Assembly (NCBI GenBank): GCA_017404205.1
Contig: JAFRCV010000012.1
Coordinates: 1 to 64,000 of the forward strand
Length of the DNA: 64,000 bases
Reading direction: 5' to 3'
Origin: Erysipelotrichaceae bacterium
Lineage (GTDB): Bacteria; Bacillota_I; Bacilli_A; Erysipelotrichales; Erysipelotrichaceae
In this document: one piece after another, positions 1-8,912 of the stretch
Position numbering within the stretch: the first letter of the stretch is position 1
How the letters are laid out: every line of letters starts with the position of its first letter
Notes under the pieces: generated by a model
Seen by the model: the letters and a program-made list of their open reading frames with translations, nothing else
Database searches by the model: none
Told to the model about the DNA's origin: nothing
Made by a program: the position numbers and the translations under genes

Positions 1-233
1 ATGAAAGAAATAATATTAGACAAAGACAAGCTGAAGGAATAAGAATCGCTAAAGAAAAAGGTGTTAAATTTGGTAGGCCTAAAGTTATATTGCCTATTAA
101 TGCTAATGAAATATTTAATGATTATTTAAATCATAAAATTACATATATAAAAGCTATGGAATTATTAAATATTTCTAAAAGTACATTTTTCAAAATAATC
201 AGAAATATAAAAAGAACTGTTACTAATAAATAA
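1..233 (+). CDS. Serine recombinase (resolvase/invertase family), C-terminal end, cut by window start
   Basis: The frame ending in TAA at 231-233 is open to the window edge, so only about the last 76 residues are present. It begins with ERNNIRQRQAEGIRIAKEKG and continues KFGRPK, the typical end of the small-serine-recombinase catalytic domain (long E helix, then the GRPK hinge), followed by a short helix-turn-helix (KAMELLNISKSTFFKIIRNI). Such proteins cut and rejoin DNA through a serine nucleophile, which lies upstream and is not visible here. Its place beside an accessory Schlafen-like gene and next to ftsZ suggests the end of a mobile or invertible segment. The family is clear; whether the protein is intact cannot be judged. 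Confidence 0.82.
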   Translation, partial: ERNNIRQRQAEGIRIAKEKGVKFGRPKVILPINANEIFNDYLNHKITYIKAMELLNISKSTFFKIIRNIKRTVTNK

Positions 234-240
234 CAGTTCT
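206..240 (-). terminator. Rho-independent terminator of the AlbA/Schlafen-like gene
   Basis: A perfect 10-bp stem (AGAACTGTTA at 213-222, TAACAGTTCT at 231-240) with an 8-nt loop is followed on the minus strand by a T-rich run. It overlaps the stop codon of the recombinase and lies about 55 bp past the stop of the convergent minus-strand gene, so it mainly ends transcription from that side. Confidence 0.65.
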
Positions 241-295
241 AAGAAAGGAGGGTAAAAAAATAACATGAATTACTTAAACACCCAAAGTTATTATA

Positions 296-1738
296 TCAAT
301 CTAATACTACTAAATCGCTATTAGTTTTATAAAAGACAGCACGAGATATTTTGCTTTTAATTAAATAATTATTTTTAACTAAATTTTCTAATACATTTTT
401 TCTAAAATAAGTTGAATCACTAACACCAACTTTTTTTGCGATGTCGCTTGCTTTATGAGCGTGTGCATAACAAACAGATAGAACTTTTTCATCTAAATTT
501 GTACCATTTAAGGCTGGCGCAAAAGTAACATAAGAAAAGCCACTATCTTCTACTCCTTCAGCATATGTTAAGTCAGGCAATACTAAAGTAAAATGATCTG
601 ATGATGAACATATATATGGCTTATGTGAAATACTGGCATTTTTATAATCTTCAATTATTTTATCAAAACCTGTTCCTGCAGCTTCCATAACATTACATGC
701 TACTAATACATTAGATATTAATTCATTTCTTCTTTTTGAAATAATTCCTGATAAATTATATGTTTTCTCAATTCTTTCACCTTTATAAAAACCTCCAGGA
801 GATGATATTTCAAGGCGATCTTTGAACATGTCTATTTGTATTTGTGTCCCATCTAGATAATAATCACGATGTGCTATTGCGTTTATTATTCCTTCAAATA
901 ATGCACGTTCAGGATATGAATCAATATTTTCATGACTGTTCATGTTTTTAATAATAGAATGATTCATTCTTTGTTTAATGAAGGTCATTGTGTAATCAAT
1001 AACATCAATTATGTTTCCATTAAATCTATTTACAGTAATTATTCTTTCACTTCCTTTATTAAAGCCAGAAAAAACGGAACATTGAACCATTGTTTTTTCG
1101 CCATTATAATTGTCAGAAAATAAAGCAGCTCCATTCATTAAATAATTGTCTTCATTATAAAAACCCATAGATTTTAATGCCTTCTCGCTTAATTCTTTTC
1201 CATCATTATGTAATGCATAAAAGAAACGAAGTTTTTTAAAATCGTTAAAATCATATTTTTGGTTTGATACTAAAACATCATATTGAGTTGGATTGCTTTT
1301 AATACTCATATCAATTATTTCTTCATAGGTTGCACCATTTGTGAAGCCATCTCTTCTCATATAGATTGAAGGAATGCCCTGATATTTAAGTATAATTGGT
1401 TTAATAATTGATTCTTCGATGTGAATTTTAATAATAAACCTTTCTTTTGACCTAAATTCATATTTAAGAAAAGAGATATTCATTTGAGGCCTTGGAATTA
1501 AGTGCTCATTTACTTGATTATTAAAATAGTTTCTTTCGTTATCAGCTTCTAATCTATCAAAACCGATAAGCTTATTAGTTTTGTTTTCTACACCAATATA
1601 AAAGTCACCACCTCTTGCATTCGCAAACCCAGCTATCGTCTTAAGCCATCCAACAATATCTTCTCTATTTAAGACTCCTTTACATTCAAAATCAATATTT
1701 TCTAATTTAACTTCTCCTATTATTTCTTCTAAAAACAT
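296..1738 (-). CDS. AlbA_2/Schlafen-type putative transcriptional regulator with GHKL-like ATPase domain
   Basis: The 480-aa protein has the order of the COG2865 family. An N-terminal AlbA_2 (Schlafen) domain (about residues 5-130) carries E-C-K-G, FANARGGDFYIGV and RRDG motifs. A HATPase_c_4-like region follows (about 270-390; ALFEGIINAIAHRDY and GTGFDKI). The C-terminus is a winged-helix-like domain (about 415-470). Members are described as DNA/RNA-binding regulators, often on mobile or defence islands; the exact role is unknown. The ATG is preceded by AAGGAG (TAAGGAGCATCTACATG), which supports the start. It is flanked by a recombinase and the end of ftsZ, so it is probably an accessory insertion. 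Its promoter is buried in an iteron array, suggesting autoregulation. Confidence 0.8.
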   Translation of the reverse strand: MFLEEIIGEVKLENIDFECKGVLNREDIVGWLKTIAGFANARGGDFYIGVENKTNKLIGFDRLEADNERNYFNNQVNEHLIPRPQMNISFLKYEFRSKERFIIKIHIEESIIKPIILKYQGIPSIYMRRDGFTNGATYEEIIDMSIKSNPTQYDVLVSNQKYDFNDFKKLRFFYALHNDGKELSEKALKSMGFYNEDNYLMNGAALFSDNYNGEKTMVQCSVFSGFNKGSERIITVNRFNGNIIDVIDYTMTFIKQRMNHSIIKNMNSHENIDSYPERALFEGIINAIAHRDYYLDGTQIQIDMFKDRLEISSPGGFYKGERIEKTYNLSGIISKRRNELISNVLVACNVMEAAGTGFDKIIEDYKNASISHKPYICSSSDHFTLVLPDLTYAEGVEDSGFSYVTFAPALNGTNLDEKVLSVCYAHAHKASDIAKKVGVSDSTYFRKNVLENLVKNNYLIKSKISRAVFYKTNSDLVVLD

Positions 1739-1755
1739 GTAGATGCTCCTTAGTT

Positions 1756-1829
1756 ACTTCAATGTAACTTCAACTTCACTTCAATTATACTTCAATATTA
1801 CTTCAATATCAACTTCAATATAACTTCAA
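1756..1829. repeat. 11-bp iteron array (ACTTCAA cores) covering the promoter
   Basis: ACTTCAA or a one-mismatch form starts at 1756, 1767, 1773, 1778, 1789, 1800, 1812 and 1823. Apart from the extra copy at 1773, spacing is 11-12 bp, one helical turn, so the copies lie on one face of the DNA. On the minus strand the unit reads TTGAAGTNATA. The array fills the space between the ftsZ terminator and the RBS of the Schlafen-like gene and overlaps that gene's predicted -35/-10. Confidence 0.85.
1784..1812 (-). promoter_or_regulatory. Predicted sigma-A promoter of the AlbA/Schlafen-like gene
   Basis: On the minus strand TTGATA (1807-1812) is followed by a 17-bp spacer and TATAAT (1784-1789), about 40 bp upstream of the ATG. 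Both hexamers are formed partly from iteron sequence, so any protein binding the array would control this promoter. Predicted from sequence only. Confidence 0.65.
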
Positions 1830-1831
1830 TA

Positions 1832-1859
1832 TATAAAAAAATCGCCAAATGGCGATTTT
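1832..1859 (-). terminator. Terminator after ftsZ
   Basis: The stem AAAATCGCC / GGCGATTTT with an AAAT loop is followed on the minus strand by a T run. It lies about 22 bp past the ftsZ stop and closes the ftsA-ftsZ unit. Confidence 0.85.
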
Positions 1860-1880
1860 CTAAATACTTTTTTATTAAAT

Positions 1881-2996
1881 TTATATTCTGTTTTTGAAGA
1901 ATGATACAGCATCATCTTCTTTTTCTTCATTGACGCTAATTCTATCTGTTCTTGTTTCGGTTGCTACTTCATTAACAGGTTTTTCTTCAACTGCTGGTTT
2001 AGCTTGTTCAACAAACAAGGTTGTATTTTGTCTTGTTGTTTTAGTATTTGGGAGTTCAAACCCTGTAGCAATGACTGTGACTATAATTGATTCTCCAAGT
2101 TGTGAATTAATTGCCACACCATAGATTGTATCGATATCATTGCCAGCAGCTTCTCTAATATATTCCATAGCGATATTTGAATCATTGAATGTGATGCCAG
2201 GACCACCAGTAATGTTAACAATTGCTGCTTTTGCACCTTTAATTTGTGCTTCAAGTAATGGAGACCTAATAGCTTTAGCAGCAGCTTCTTTTGCTCTATT
2301 TTCACCATTAGCCATACCAATACCAATTAAAGCTGTTCCTTTGTTTGCCATAACTGTTCTTACATCAGCGAAATCTAGATTGATGAATGAAGGAATAGCG
2401 ATTAAATCAGTAATTGTTTGTACACCTTGTCTTAAGACATTATCTGCTTCTTTAAAGGCATCTTCCATTGGAACTTTGCCAAGTACCGATAATAATTTAT
2501 TGTTTGATACAACAATCAATGAATCAATATGTTGCTTTAATTGTTCAATACCAACTTGTGCTTGGTCAGTTCTTTTTCTTCCTTCAAAATCAAATGGAGT
2601 TGTGACAACGCCAACTGTTAATGCACCAGCTTCTTTAGCTATTTTTGCGATAATTGGTGCAGCGCCAGTTCCAGTTCCGCCTCCCATACCAGCAGTGATG
2701 AAAGCCATATCAGTGCCTTTCATAACTTCTCTTAATTCTCTTTCAGATTCAATGGCTGCCTTTTGGCCTATTTCAGGATTCCCACCAGATCCTAAACCTT
2801 TAGTTAAATTATTTCCTAAATTAATCTTGTTGGCACATTTTGATAAATTTAAGCTTTGAATATCTGTATTACATACATAAAATTCAACACCTTTTACACC
2901 ATCGTTAACCATTCTATTGACAGCATTACATCCAGCACCACCAACACCAAATACCTTTATTCTTACAACATTGTTGTATTCTAATTTTGTACTCAT
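1881..2996 (-). CDS. ftsZ: Cell division protein FtsZ
   Basis: Tubulin-like GTPase that polymerises into the division ring at midcell. The 371-aa protein has the tubulin signature [10 protein letters not shown] (about residues 105-115), the N-terminal [13 protein letters not shown] nucleotide-binding loop and NLDFADV. A disordered acidic linker follows, and the protein ends [11 protein letters not shown], which matches the conserved C-terminal peptide that binds FtsA and other tethers. Length is normal for FtsZ. The ATG overlaps the ftsA stop (ATGA) and is preceded by a strong AAGGGGGA site, so the two are translationally coupled. It is the last gene of the pair, followed by a hairpin terminator. 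Confidence 0.97.
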   Translation of the reverse strand: MSTKLEYNNVVRIKVFGVGGAGCNAVNRMVNDGVKGVEFYVCNTDIQSLNLSKCANKINLGNNLTKGLGSGGNPEIGQKAAIESERELREVMKGTDMAFITAGMGGGTGTGAAPIIAKIAKEAGALTVGVVTTPFDFEGRKRTDQAQVGIEQLKQHIDSLIVVSNNKLLSVLGKVPMEDAFKEADNVLRQGVQTITDLIAIPSFINLDFADVRTVMANKGTALIGIGMANGENRAKEAAAKAIRSPLLEAQIKGAKAAIVNITGGPGITFNDSNIAMEYIREAAGNDIDTIYGVAINSQLGESIIVTVIATGFELPNTKTTRQNTTLFVEQAKPAVEEKPVNEVATETRTDRISVNEEKEDDAVSFFKNRI

Positions 2997-4255
2997 TCGA
3001 TATCCCCCTTATCTCTATACATTTCAAATAGATTTCTTATTTTAGATGTGATTGATTCACTTTCTTCATCTTCTTCAACTTTACTTACTACTTCTTCATA
3101 TTCTAATGGATTTAAACAATTAACATCAAGATTATTTAAATTTGCCTTTTCACGATATACATATAAAGCGCCATAGACCGCACATAATTCACTATTTCTT
3201 GCGCCAATTGTATCTGGATAGTAAGTCTTAACTTCTTGTCCTGATAAGCTTCTTAATTTCTTTACAAGGGCAAGCATATTTGATCCTTCACCACATATCC
3301 AAATATCTGCACCTTTTTCTAATAATGGTTTACACATCATCAATATTTTATCGAGATATTCATTTAATGGTTCTTCGATAAAGTCTGATAATTCTTTAAT
3401 TGTTAGTGAATAAGTCTTATCATCTTTATTCCAAGCATATATTGCATCGTTTGGGTAAGCCGAATTAAAATCAACATTATATTTAATTAGACGCGGAATG
3501 GCTGTTAATGGCAAATGATATTTTTCATATAATTTATTTTCCATGTTAGCTAATCCGTCATGAATAATTTCACTAGACATTAGTCGTCCTTTATAAAGTA
3601 ATGACAAATATGTAACTTCATTGCCTATATCTAATAAGATAATTTTTTTATTAATTGAATTATCTAATAAGACACTTTCTTTAGCTATAGCATAATTATT
3701 TAAGACAATGTCTAAAACTTCTACACCAGCTTTTAAAACGACATCAACATAAGAATAAACAACATCCTTATCTGCACACAATAAATCAATATCTAAAAAT
3801 GCTTCATCACAAGATTCGTTTTCCAAAAGCCTTCTTGTAGAAATTCCATTAATTGTATATTTTGATATTAAAGTATTAACGACAACTAAATCATCATCAA
3901 CATTAGCTTGCAAAGCATTAGTGGTGAGTCTTGCGATATCACTTTTCTTTAAAGTACCATCTTCGGGAACTGTTGAAACAGTTAAATAAGTCTTTTTAAA
4001 ATTAACTGGCGGAACAATCAAAATTACTTTTTCTAATTTAGCACCAATCTTTTTAGAAATACTTTCAATACCCTTTTTTAAATAATCGACAACCAAATCT
4101 TTGTCAACTATTTTAAAATCAACAATGCCTTCAATTGGGTTATTATAAGTCGCAATAATATTAAAGCGTGTGTTAGAGTATTCTGCCACAATAATTTGTA
4201 GCTTATTATCGTCAAACTTTAAAGTTGCATATACTTGTTTTAAACCATTTGTCAT
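2993..4255 (-). CDS. ftsA: FtsA-like cell division protein (divergent)
   Basis: The 420-aa actin-fold protein lies directly upstream of ftsZ and overlaps its start by four bases. FtsA tethers FtsZ filaments to the membrane. Supporting features are the PilM/FtsA-like N-terminal subdomain, a C-terminal phosphate-loop region with CGEGSN, and a terminal short helix ([15 protein letters not shown]) after an acidic linker, which would serve as the amphipathic membrane anchor. The usual DIGGGTTD phosphate motif is degenerate here ([10 protein letters not shown]), so nucleotide binding may be altered. The start has no Shine-Dalgarno site and sits 8 bp from a TATAAT, so the mRNA may be leaderless. The call rests largely on context plus fold pattern. 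Confidence 0.85.
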   Translation of the reverse strand: MTNGLKQVYATLKFDDNKLQIIVAEYSNTRFNIIATYNNPIEGIVDFKIVDKDLVVDYLKKGIESISKKIGAKLEKVILIVPPVNFKKTYLTVSTVPEDGTLKKSDIARLTTNALQANVDDDLVVVNTLISKYTINGISTRRLLENESCDEAFLDIDLLCADKDVVYSYVDVVLKAGVEVLDIVLNNYAIAKESVLLDNSINKKIILLDIGNEVTYLSLLYKGRLMSSEIIHDGLANMENKLYEKYHLPLTAIPRLIKYNVDFNSAYPNDAIYAWNKDDKTYSLTIKELSDFIEEPLNEYLDKILMMCKPLLEKGADIWICGEGSNMLALVKKLRSLSGQEVKTYYPDTIGARNSELCAVYGALYVYREKANLNNLDVNCLNPLEYEEVVSKVEEDEESESITSKIRNLFEMYRDKGDIE

Positions 4256-4263
4256 ATAAAATA

Positions 4264-4269
4264 ATTATA
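4264..4269 (-). promoter_or_regulatory. -10 element (TATAAT) immediately upstream of ftsA
   Basis: TATAAT on the minus strand is separated by only 8 bp from the ftsA ATG. A start site 6-7 bp downstream would leave almost no 5' leader, and no ribosome-binding site is present. No good -35 is seen. Confidence 0.45.
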
Positions 4270-4389
4270 CAACATTAAAATAATCGTGATTACTAATATT
4301 TGTCGCTATAATCGAGAAAACATATTGATTTTTGGTGTTGTTTATGATAAATTAATAAAGCGTAGTTTTATGAAAGGAGGCTGGTATCT

Positions 4390-4584
4390 ATGTCAAAAAT
4401 ATGCGAACTTTCTGGTAGAGGACCTTTATCTGGAAACAATCGTTCTCACTCTTTACGTGCTACTCGTCGTAAATGGAATGTAAATCTTCAAACTGCTACT
4501 ATTATGGTTGATGGCAAACCTAAAAAGGTAAAAGCCTCTGCCCGTGCATTAAGAAGTTTAAAAGCTCAAGCTTCAAAAGCTTAA
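4390..4584 (+). CDS. rpmB: 50S ribosomal protein L28
   Basis: This 64-aa basic protein starts [20 protein letters not shown] and contains RKWNVNLQ, typical of bacterial L28, a structural protein of the large ribosomal subunit. A strong AAAGGAGG site about 10 bp upstream fixes the ATG, and a tight GAAA-loop terminator follows the stop. It stands alone on the plus strand, divergent from ftsA and convergent with rpe. In many Firmicutes rpmB sits at the end of the priA-rpe region in this way. Confidence 0.97.
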   Translation: MSKICELSGRGPLSGNNRSHSLRATRRKWNVNLQTATIMVDGKPKKVKASARALRSLKAQASKA

Positions 4585-4586
4585 TT

Positions 4587-4609
4587 AAGATTCGAAAGAA
4601 TCTTTTTTT
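4587..4609 (+). terminator. rpmB terminator
   Basis: AAGATTC-GAAA-GAATCTT hairpin with a tetraloop followed by a run of T, directly after the rpmB stop. Confidence 0.9.
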
Positions 4610-4712
4610 AATCCAAAAACTTTAAACGTATCGTTCATTATAATGTATGGTAAAAAATTAGAATTGTATGAAATAAACAAATAGATTTTATTAAAAAGAA
4701 TTATGTTAAAAA

Positions 4713-4751
4713 TGTACCCCCTTTACTAGATTGTCCAGTTTAGGGGGTACA
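4713..4751. repeat. 10-bp inverted repeat with IS3-like sequence; possible terminator of the rpe operon
   Basis: TGTACCCCCT (4713-4722) and AGGGGGTACA (4742-4751) flank a 19-nt loop. On the minus strand the hairpin is followed by ATTTTTAA, so it could end the priA-to-rpe transcript about 75 bp after the rpe stop. The minus-strand reading TGTACCCCCTAAACTGGACA also resembles terminal repeats of IS3-family (IS150 group) elements as I remember them. No transposase is present. The 4610-4826 interval holds nothing else recognisable. Confidence 0.5.
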
Positions 4752-4826
4752 CTTCATTATTCAGATTCTTTTTTATTTAACAATATCAAAGACTTCTTTA
4801 GTATATTTTCCTAGTAAACTTATAGC

Positions 4827-5477
4827 TTATTCATAAACATTTAAATCATCAATATTCTTTTCTAAGTTGTCTTTAAATAAATGTGATCCAACAACAATTA
4901 TGTCACAACCACAATCTTTTAATTTGTGGGCATTTTTATCATTGACACCGCCATCAACTTCAATTAGATAATTGAGATTGTGTTTCTTACGATATTCATC
5001 TAATTGTCTGATTTTGTCATAAGCACTATCAATAAATGCTTGACCACCATATCCTGGTTCTACTGACATAACTAACACTAGATCAACACTTTCTAATAAA
5101 GGAATGATTGCTTCAACATCTGTTTTTGGTTTAATAGAAACACCTACTTTACAATAATTATTATGAATTTTATTGATTAAAGCCATTTTATCTTCCAAAG
5201 TTCCAAGTGCTTCATCATGAAAAGTAATACCATCAGCTCCAGCCTTAATAAATACATCGCTAAAATACGATGGATCACTAACCATTAAATGAACATCCAT
5301 AAATAAATTAGAGTTTTTTCTAAATGCTTTAAAAATGTCTGGTCCAAAACTAAGATTTGGGACAAAATGTCCGTCCATTACATCAAAATGAATATAATGG
5401 CATTTTTCATTAATAGTATCTAATTGTTCTTTAAATTTACTATAATCTAAAGATAATATTGATGGTGCAACGTACAT
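4827..5477 (-). CDS. rpe: Ribulose-phosphate 3-epimerase
   Basis: TIM-barrel enzyme of 216 aa interconverting D-ribulose 5-phosphate and D-xylulose 5-phosphate in the pentose phosphate pathway. Family motifs seen are APSILSLDYSKF, HFDVMDGHFVPN (metal-binding His and Asp), DVHLMV, VMSVEPGYGGQ and the late EVDGGVN. Length is standard. It is the last gene of a minus-strand block and starts 11 bp after prkC. In many Firmicutes rsgA lies between prkC and rpe; here it is absent. Confidence 0.96.
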   Translation of the reverse strand: MYVAPSILSLDYSKFKEQLDTINEKCHYIHFDVMDGHFVPNLSFGPDIFKAFRKNSNLFMDVHLMVSDPSYFSDVFIKAGADGITFHDEALGTLEDKMALINKIHNNYCKVGVSIKPKTDVEAIIPLLESVDLVLVMSVEPGYGGQAFIDSAYDKIRQLDEYRKKHNLNYLIEVDGGVNDKNAHKLKDCGCDIIVVGSHLFKDNLEKNIDDLNVYE

Positions 5478-5488
5478 TTGATTTACCT

Positions 5489-7150
5489 CTATTGATAATA
5501 ATATAAAATTATTGAGTTATCTTCACCTTGTTCATATAGACTTCCTTCAACAGGATCTATTCTAACAACATTATTAGCTCCATAAGATTTTTCACTCTCA
5601 GTTAATGAATCAACACTTATTAATTCCATCTTAACTTTAAAACCTGCACTAGAAAAATCATCATATACAGTTTGAACATTTTTTCCTAAAGTATTGTATG
5701 GTATTTGAATACTGCGACTTGCACTATATTCAAAGATGACAGTATTAACTTCGTTTGGGTTATATTTATCTTCAGGTTCAACACCTTTTTGTGAAATAAT
5801 TGTACCTGCTTCTAAAGAAGATTCTACTGCTTCAGCCTCAACTGTAAAGCTCAATTCTCTTAATTCCTTTTTAGCATCTTCAATATTCTTACCTACATAG
5901 TTTTTCATGATGCCATAAATTCCTTCTGATACGACAACTTTTATCTTGCTGCCCTTTTCAACCGAAGTACCTTGTTCTGGTGTATAAGAAACAATTTCGT
6001 TAGTTGGAATATCATCAGTTAATACCCAAGTAGTTTGTGAATCATCTATTATTAATCCATAATTTGATAATATATCACGTGCCTCATTAACTGTCTTGCC
6101 ACTTAAATCAGGTATCGTAACAAAAGAGTTTTTGCCACCAATGATGCCTGTTAAGAAAAGAATTATCAAAACGGCTACAACAGAAATAAGCGACATAATA
6201 ATAATGAAGAAAACATTAAATGCTTTTGAAGTATCTTCTTCGTGTTTCTTCTTGATTGCAGCCTTAGCGTCGTTAGCAACATTTACATTTTTAAATTCAC
6301 TGTTATCAATTTCGCTTAAAACAATTGGTTTATCATCTTTAGCCTCTTTACTAAGACAACGATTCAAATCTTTTATTAATAATGCAACATTGGCATATCT
6401 TTGTTTTAAAGAGCGAGCTGTCGCTTTAATAACAATGTTTTCAACAGCTTGGGGAATATTTGGATTAAAGTCTCTAACGTGTGGTACATCATTTTTAACA
6501 TGCTTTAAAGCTACTTGGACTGGTGTATCAGCTTTATATGGAACATCACCTGTAAGCAATTCATAAAAGACAATTCCTAAAGAATAAATATCCGATTGCA
6601 TAGAAGCACTTCCACCTTTAGCAAGTTCAGGTGCTAAATAATGAACCGATCCAAGTACAGATCCTTTTGAAGTTATTTGCATCGCATTGTTAATAACTGC
6701 AATGCCAAAATCAGCCAATTTAACAGTTCCATCATCTTTAATTAAAACATTTTGTGACTTAATATCGCGATGAATGATGCCGTTTTTATGAGCTTCAAGA
6801 AGCGCTCCAGCTAACTGTTTCATAATCCAAACAGCTTCTTTTGGAGATAAAGCACCTCTTCTTTTGATTAATTGTTTTAAAGTGTGACCTTTAACATATT
6901 CCATGACGATATAGTGTTTATCACCTTGCTCACCAACATCATAAACATCAACAGCATTTGGATGTGACAGTTTTGTTGAAGCATTAGCTTCTCTATTGAA
7001 GCGTTCTAAAGCAACAGGGTCATCATTACCACCTTTTAAAACTTTAACGGCAACTTCACGGTTTAAAACTTTGTCAAACGCTAAATAAACATTAGCCATT
7101 CCGCCCTTGCCTATTTCTTTAACGATTTCATATCTGTTAGCAATCAACAT
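5489..7150 (-). CDS. prkC: PASTA-domain serine/threonine protein kinase
   Basis: Membrane Ser/Thr kinase (553 aa) sensing peptidoglycan fragments and regulating growth and the cell wall. The cytoplasmic Hanks-type kinase domain (about 1-270) shows GKGGMANVY, VAVKVLK, HRDIKSQNVLI and DFGIA with the PELAKG activation segment. A single transmembrane helix lies at about 308-333. It is followed by three PASTA-like units, with motifs such as IPDLSGKTVNEARDIL and YVGKNIEDAKKEL. The start overlaps the last base of the phosphatase gene stp, the usual antagonist pairing. Length is at the short end for PrkC because there are about three PASTA repeats. Confidence 0.96.
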   Translation of the reverse strand: MLIANRYEIVKEIGKGGMANVYLAFDKVLNREVAVKVLKGGNDDPVALERFNREANASTKLSHPNAVDVYDVGEQGDKHYIVMEYVKGHTLKQLIKRRGALSPKEAVWIMKQLAGALLEAHKNGIIHRDIKSQNVLIKDDGTVKLADFGIAVINNAMQITSKGSVLGSVHYLAPELAKGGSASMQSDIYSLGIVFYELLTGDVPYKADTPVQVALKHVKNDVPHVRDFNPNIPQAVENIVIKATARSLKQRYANVALLIKDLNRCLSKEAKDDKPIVLSEIDNSEFKNVNVANDAKAAIKKKHEEDTSKAFNVFFIIIMSLISVVAVLIILFLTGIIGGKNSFVTIPDLSGKTVNEARDILSNYGLIIDDSQTTWVLTDDIPTNEIVSYTPEQGTSVEKGSKIKVVVSEGIYGIMKNYVGKNIEDAKKELRELSFTVEAEAVESSLEAGTIISQKGVEPEDKYNPNEVNTVIFEYSASRSIQIPYNTLGKNVQTVYDDFSSAGFKVKMELISVDSLTESEKSYGANNVVRIDPVEGSLYEQGEDNSIILYYYQ

Positions 7151-7881
7151 TATCTTTTTACTACAACAACGGTGATGTTGTCATAGCCTCCTTTTAATAA
7201 AGCTAGTTGAATCAATTGTTCACATTTTTCTTTACATGTTGATAAACTTTCATCATAAATAACCTTTAATATTTCCTCATCGCTACAATATCCACACAAG
7301 CCATCAGAACATACCAAATAATAATCCATATCTTTAACATGATGAATATCAAATTCTACTTTGTTCAATATGCCAACAGCTCTAATTAAATAGTGCTTCA
7401 TAGGATGATTTAAACTTTCTTCGTATGTTATTTCACCTTTGGCTAAAAGTTGATTAACTAAAGAATGATCAACAGTTAAACGGAATGATTCATTATCTAA
7501 ATAACCATAAACTCTAGAATCACCAGCATTAAAGCATACAGTGCCATTTTCATTAATTAATATACCTGTTACGGTTGTGCCCATTCCTTTAAAAGCAGCA
7601 TTTTTATTAGCTAAATCATAAACATGTTTATTAGCACTAGCTAATTCTTTTTTTAAATATGCTTTAACATCTTCAATATTATTAAAAGGTCCTGATTGTT
7701 CAAATCGATCAGAAAAATATTTAACCACTTCACCACTTGCCACATCACCAGCATTAGAACCGCCAATACCATCGCAAACCATAGCTAAAACATCTCCATG
7801 TTTATTTGTCAAACATAAATATGAATCTTGATTAACTGGCCTTTTTAAACCTACATCACTTATTGCATAATATTCAATCAT
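7150..7881 (-). CDS. stp: PP2C-family serine/threonine phosphatase
   Basis: This 243-aa metal-dependent phosphatase would reverse PrkC phosphorylation. PPM motifs are present: RPVNQDSYL, VCDGIGGSNAGDVAS, GMGTTV, FNAGDSRVY, the LTVDHS region and a late CSDGLCGY with GGYDNITVVVV. The aspartates that bind the dinuclear Mn/Mg centre are all in place. Its ATG overlaps the rlmN stop (ATGA), and its end overlaps prkC by one base, so the three genes are translationally coupled. Confidence 0.96.
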   Translation of the reverse strand: MIEYYAISDVGLKRPVNQDSYLCLTNKHGDVLAMVCDGIGGSNAGDVASGEVVKYFSDRFEQSGPFNNIEDVKAYLKKELASANKHVYDLANKNAAFKGMGTTVTGILINENGTVCFNAGDSRVYGYLDNESFRLTVDHSLVNQLLAKGEITYEESLNHPMKHYLIRAVGILNKVEFDIHHVKDMDYYLVCSDGLCGYCSDEEILKVIYDESLSTCKEKCEQLIQLALLKGGYDNITVVVVKR

Positions 7882-8912
7882 TTTATCATCTCTTTCGCTC
7901 TTAATTGTCCACAGGCAGCATCAATATCTGTTCCTCTTTTTTGTCTTAATGTAACAGCAATTCCACGTTTTTTAAGCATATCGTAAAATGCTAAAGTCTC
8001 CTCATCGCTAGTAGAACGATATGGATTTTCCTTTACTTCATTATAAGGTATTAAATTAATATAAGCATTTTTTCCTTTTAAATATCTAGCTAAGTCATCA
8101 GCGTCTTTTTCATGATTGTTAAGTCCAGCAATCAATAAATATTCAAAGGTAATACGACGATTATTGAATTCACTATAATATGATAAAGCATCCATTAAAC
8201 TTTCTAAATTATATGCTTTATTAATTGGCATTAATTCACTTCTTAATAAATCATTTGCTGCATGCAAAGAAACAGCTAAATTATATTGAACTTTTTCATT
8301 AGCGAATTTTCTAATCATTGGTACAATGCCACAAGTTGAAATAGAAATATGTCTAGCACCAATTTGTAAGCCATATGGACTATTGATGATTGATAAAGCT
8401 TTTAATACATTATCATAATTATCAAAAGGTTCGCCAGTTCCCATTACGACAATATTATCTAAACGCTTATCTTTTGTATCCAAATATTTTTGTAAAGATA
8501 AAACTTGAAGGACGATTTCTCCAGCTGTTAAATCTCTTTGTTTCTTTAAAAGTCCTGATGCACAAAACTTACATCCCATATTACAACCAACTTCAGATGA
8601 TATACATGCTGAATAGCCATAATCAAAAACCATCAATACTGTTTCTATTAAGGCTCCATCATTCAATTTAAATAAAAACTTAATAGTTCCATCTTTTGAT
8701 TCTTGTCTTTTTACAACTTCAAATTCATTTATAATAAAATCTCTATTTAATTGTTCCTTTAAAGAATTAGAAATATCACTCATCTGTTCAAATGAATCTA
8801 TTCTTTTTTCATATAACCATTTAAATATTTGTTTAGCTCTAAATGCCTTTAAACCATTTTCTATTAAATAGTTTTCTAAGTCTTCAAAGCTAAGATCATA
8901 AATCAATTTCAT
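7878..8912 (-). CDS. rlmN: 23S rRNA (adenine2503-C2)-methyltransferase RlmN
   Basis: Radical-SAM methyltransferase of 344 aa that methylates A2503 of 23S rRNA and also certain tRNAs. The CxxxCxxC cluster motif appears as CNMGCKFC at about residue 110. GTGEPFDNYDNV and ISTCGIVP are typical, and the C-terminal catalytic cysteine lies in AACGQLR. Length matches the family. It lies one base after rsmB and overlaps stp, as in many Firmicutes. Confidence 0.97.
   Translation of the reverse strand: MKLIYDLSFEDLENYLIENGLKAFRAKQIFKWLYEKRIDSFEQMSDISNSLKEQLNRDFIINEFEVVKRQESKDGTIKFLFKLNDGALIETVLMVFDYGYSACISSEVGCNMGCKFCASGLLKKQRDLTAGEIVLQVLSLQKYLDTKDKRLDNIVVMGTGEPFDNYDNVLKALSIINSPYGLQIGARHISISTCGIVPMIRKFANEKVQYNLAVSLHAANDLLRSELMPINKAYNLESLMDALSYYSEFNNRRITFEYLLIAGLNNHEKDADDLARYLKGKNAYINLIPYNEVKENPYRSTSDEETLAFYDMLKKRGIAVTLRQKRGTDIDAACGQLRAKEMIK

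Noticed and set aside
265-324. 19-codon plus-strand frame with an AGGAGGG site after the recombinase
   Set aside because: It overlaps the end of the minus-strand Schlafen-like gene, has no recognisable similarity, and the purine run may be chance; probably a remnant at most.
1756-1829. CRISPR array
   Set aside because: Repeats are only 7-11 bp, without spacers of constant size and without cas genes; they are promoter iterons.
2140-2859. 239-codon plus-strand frame opposite ftsZ
   Set aside because: Mirror frame of a clear ftsZ gene with low-complexity hydrophobic translation; no independent support.
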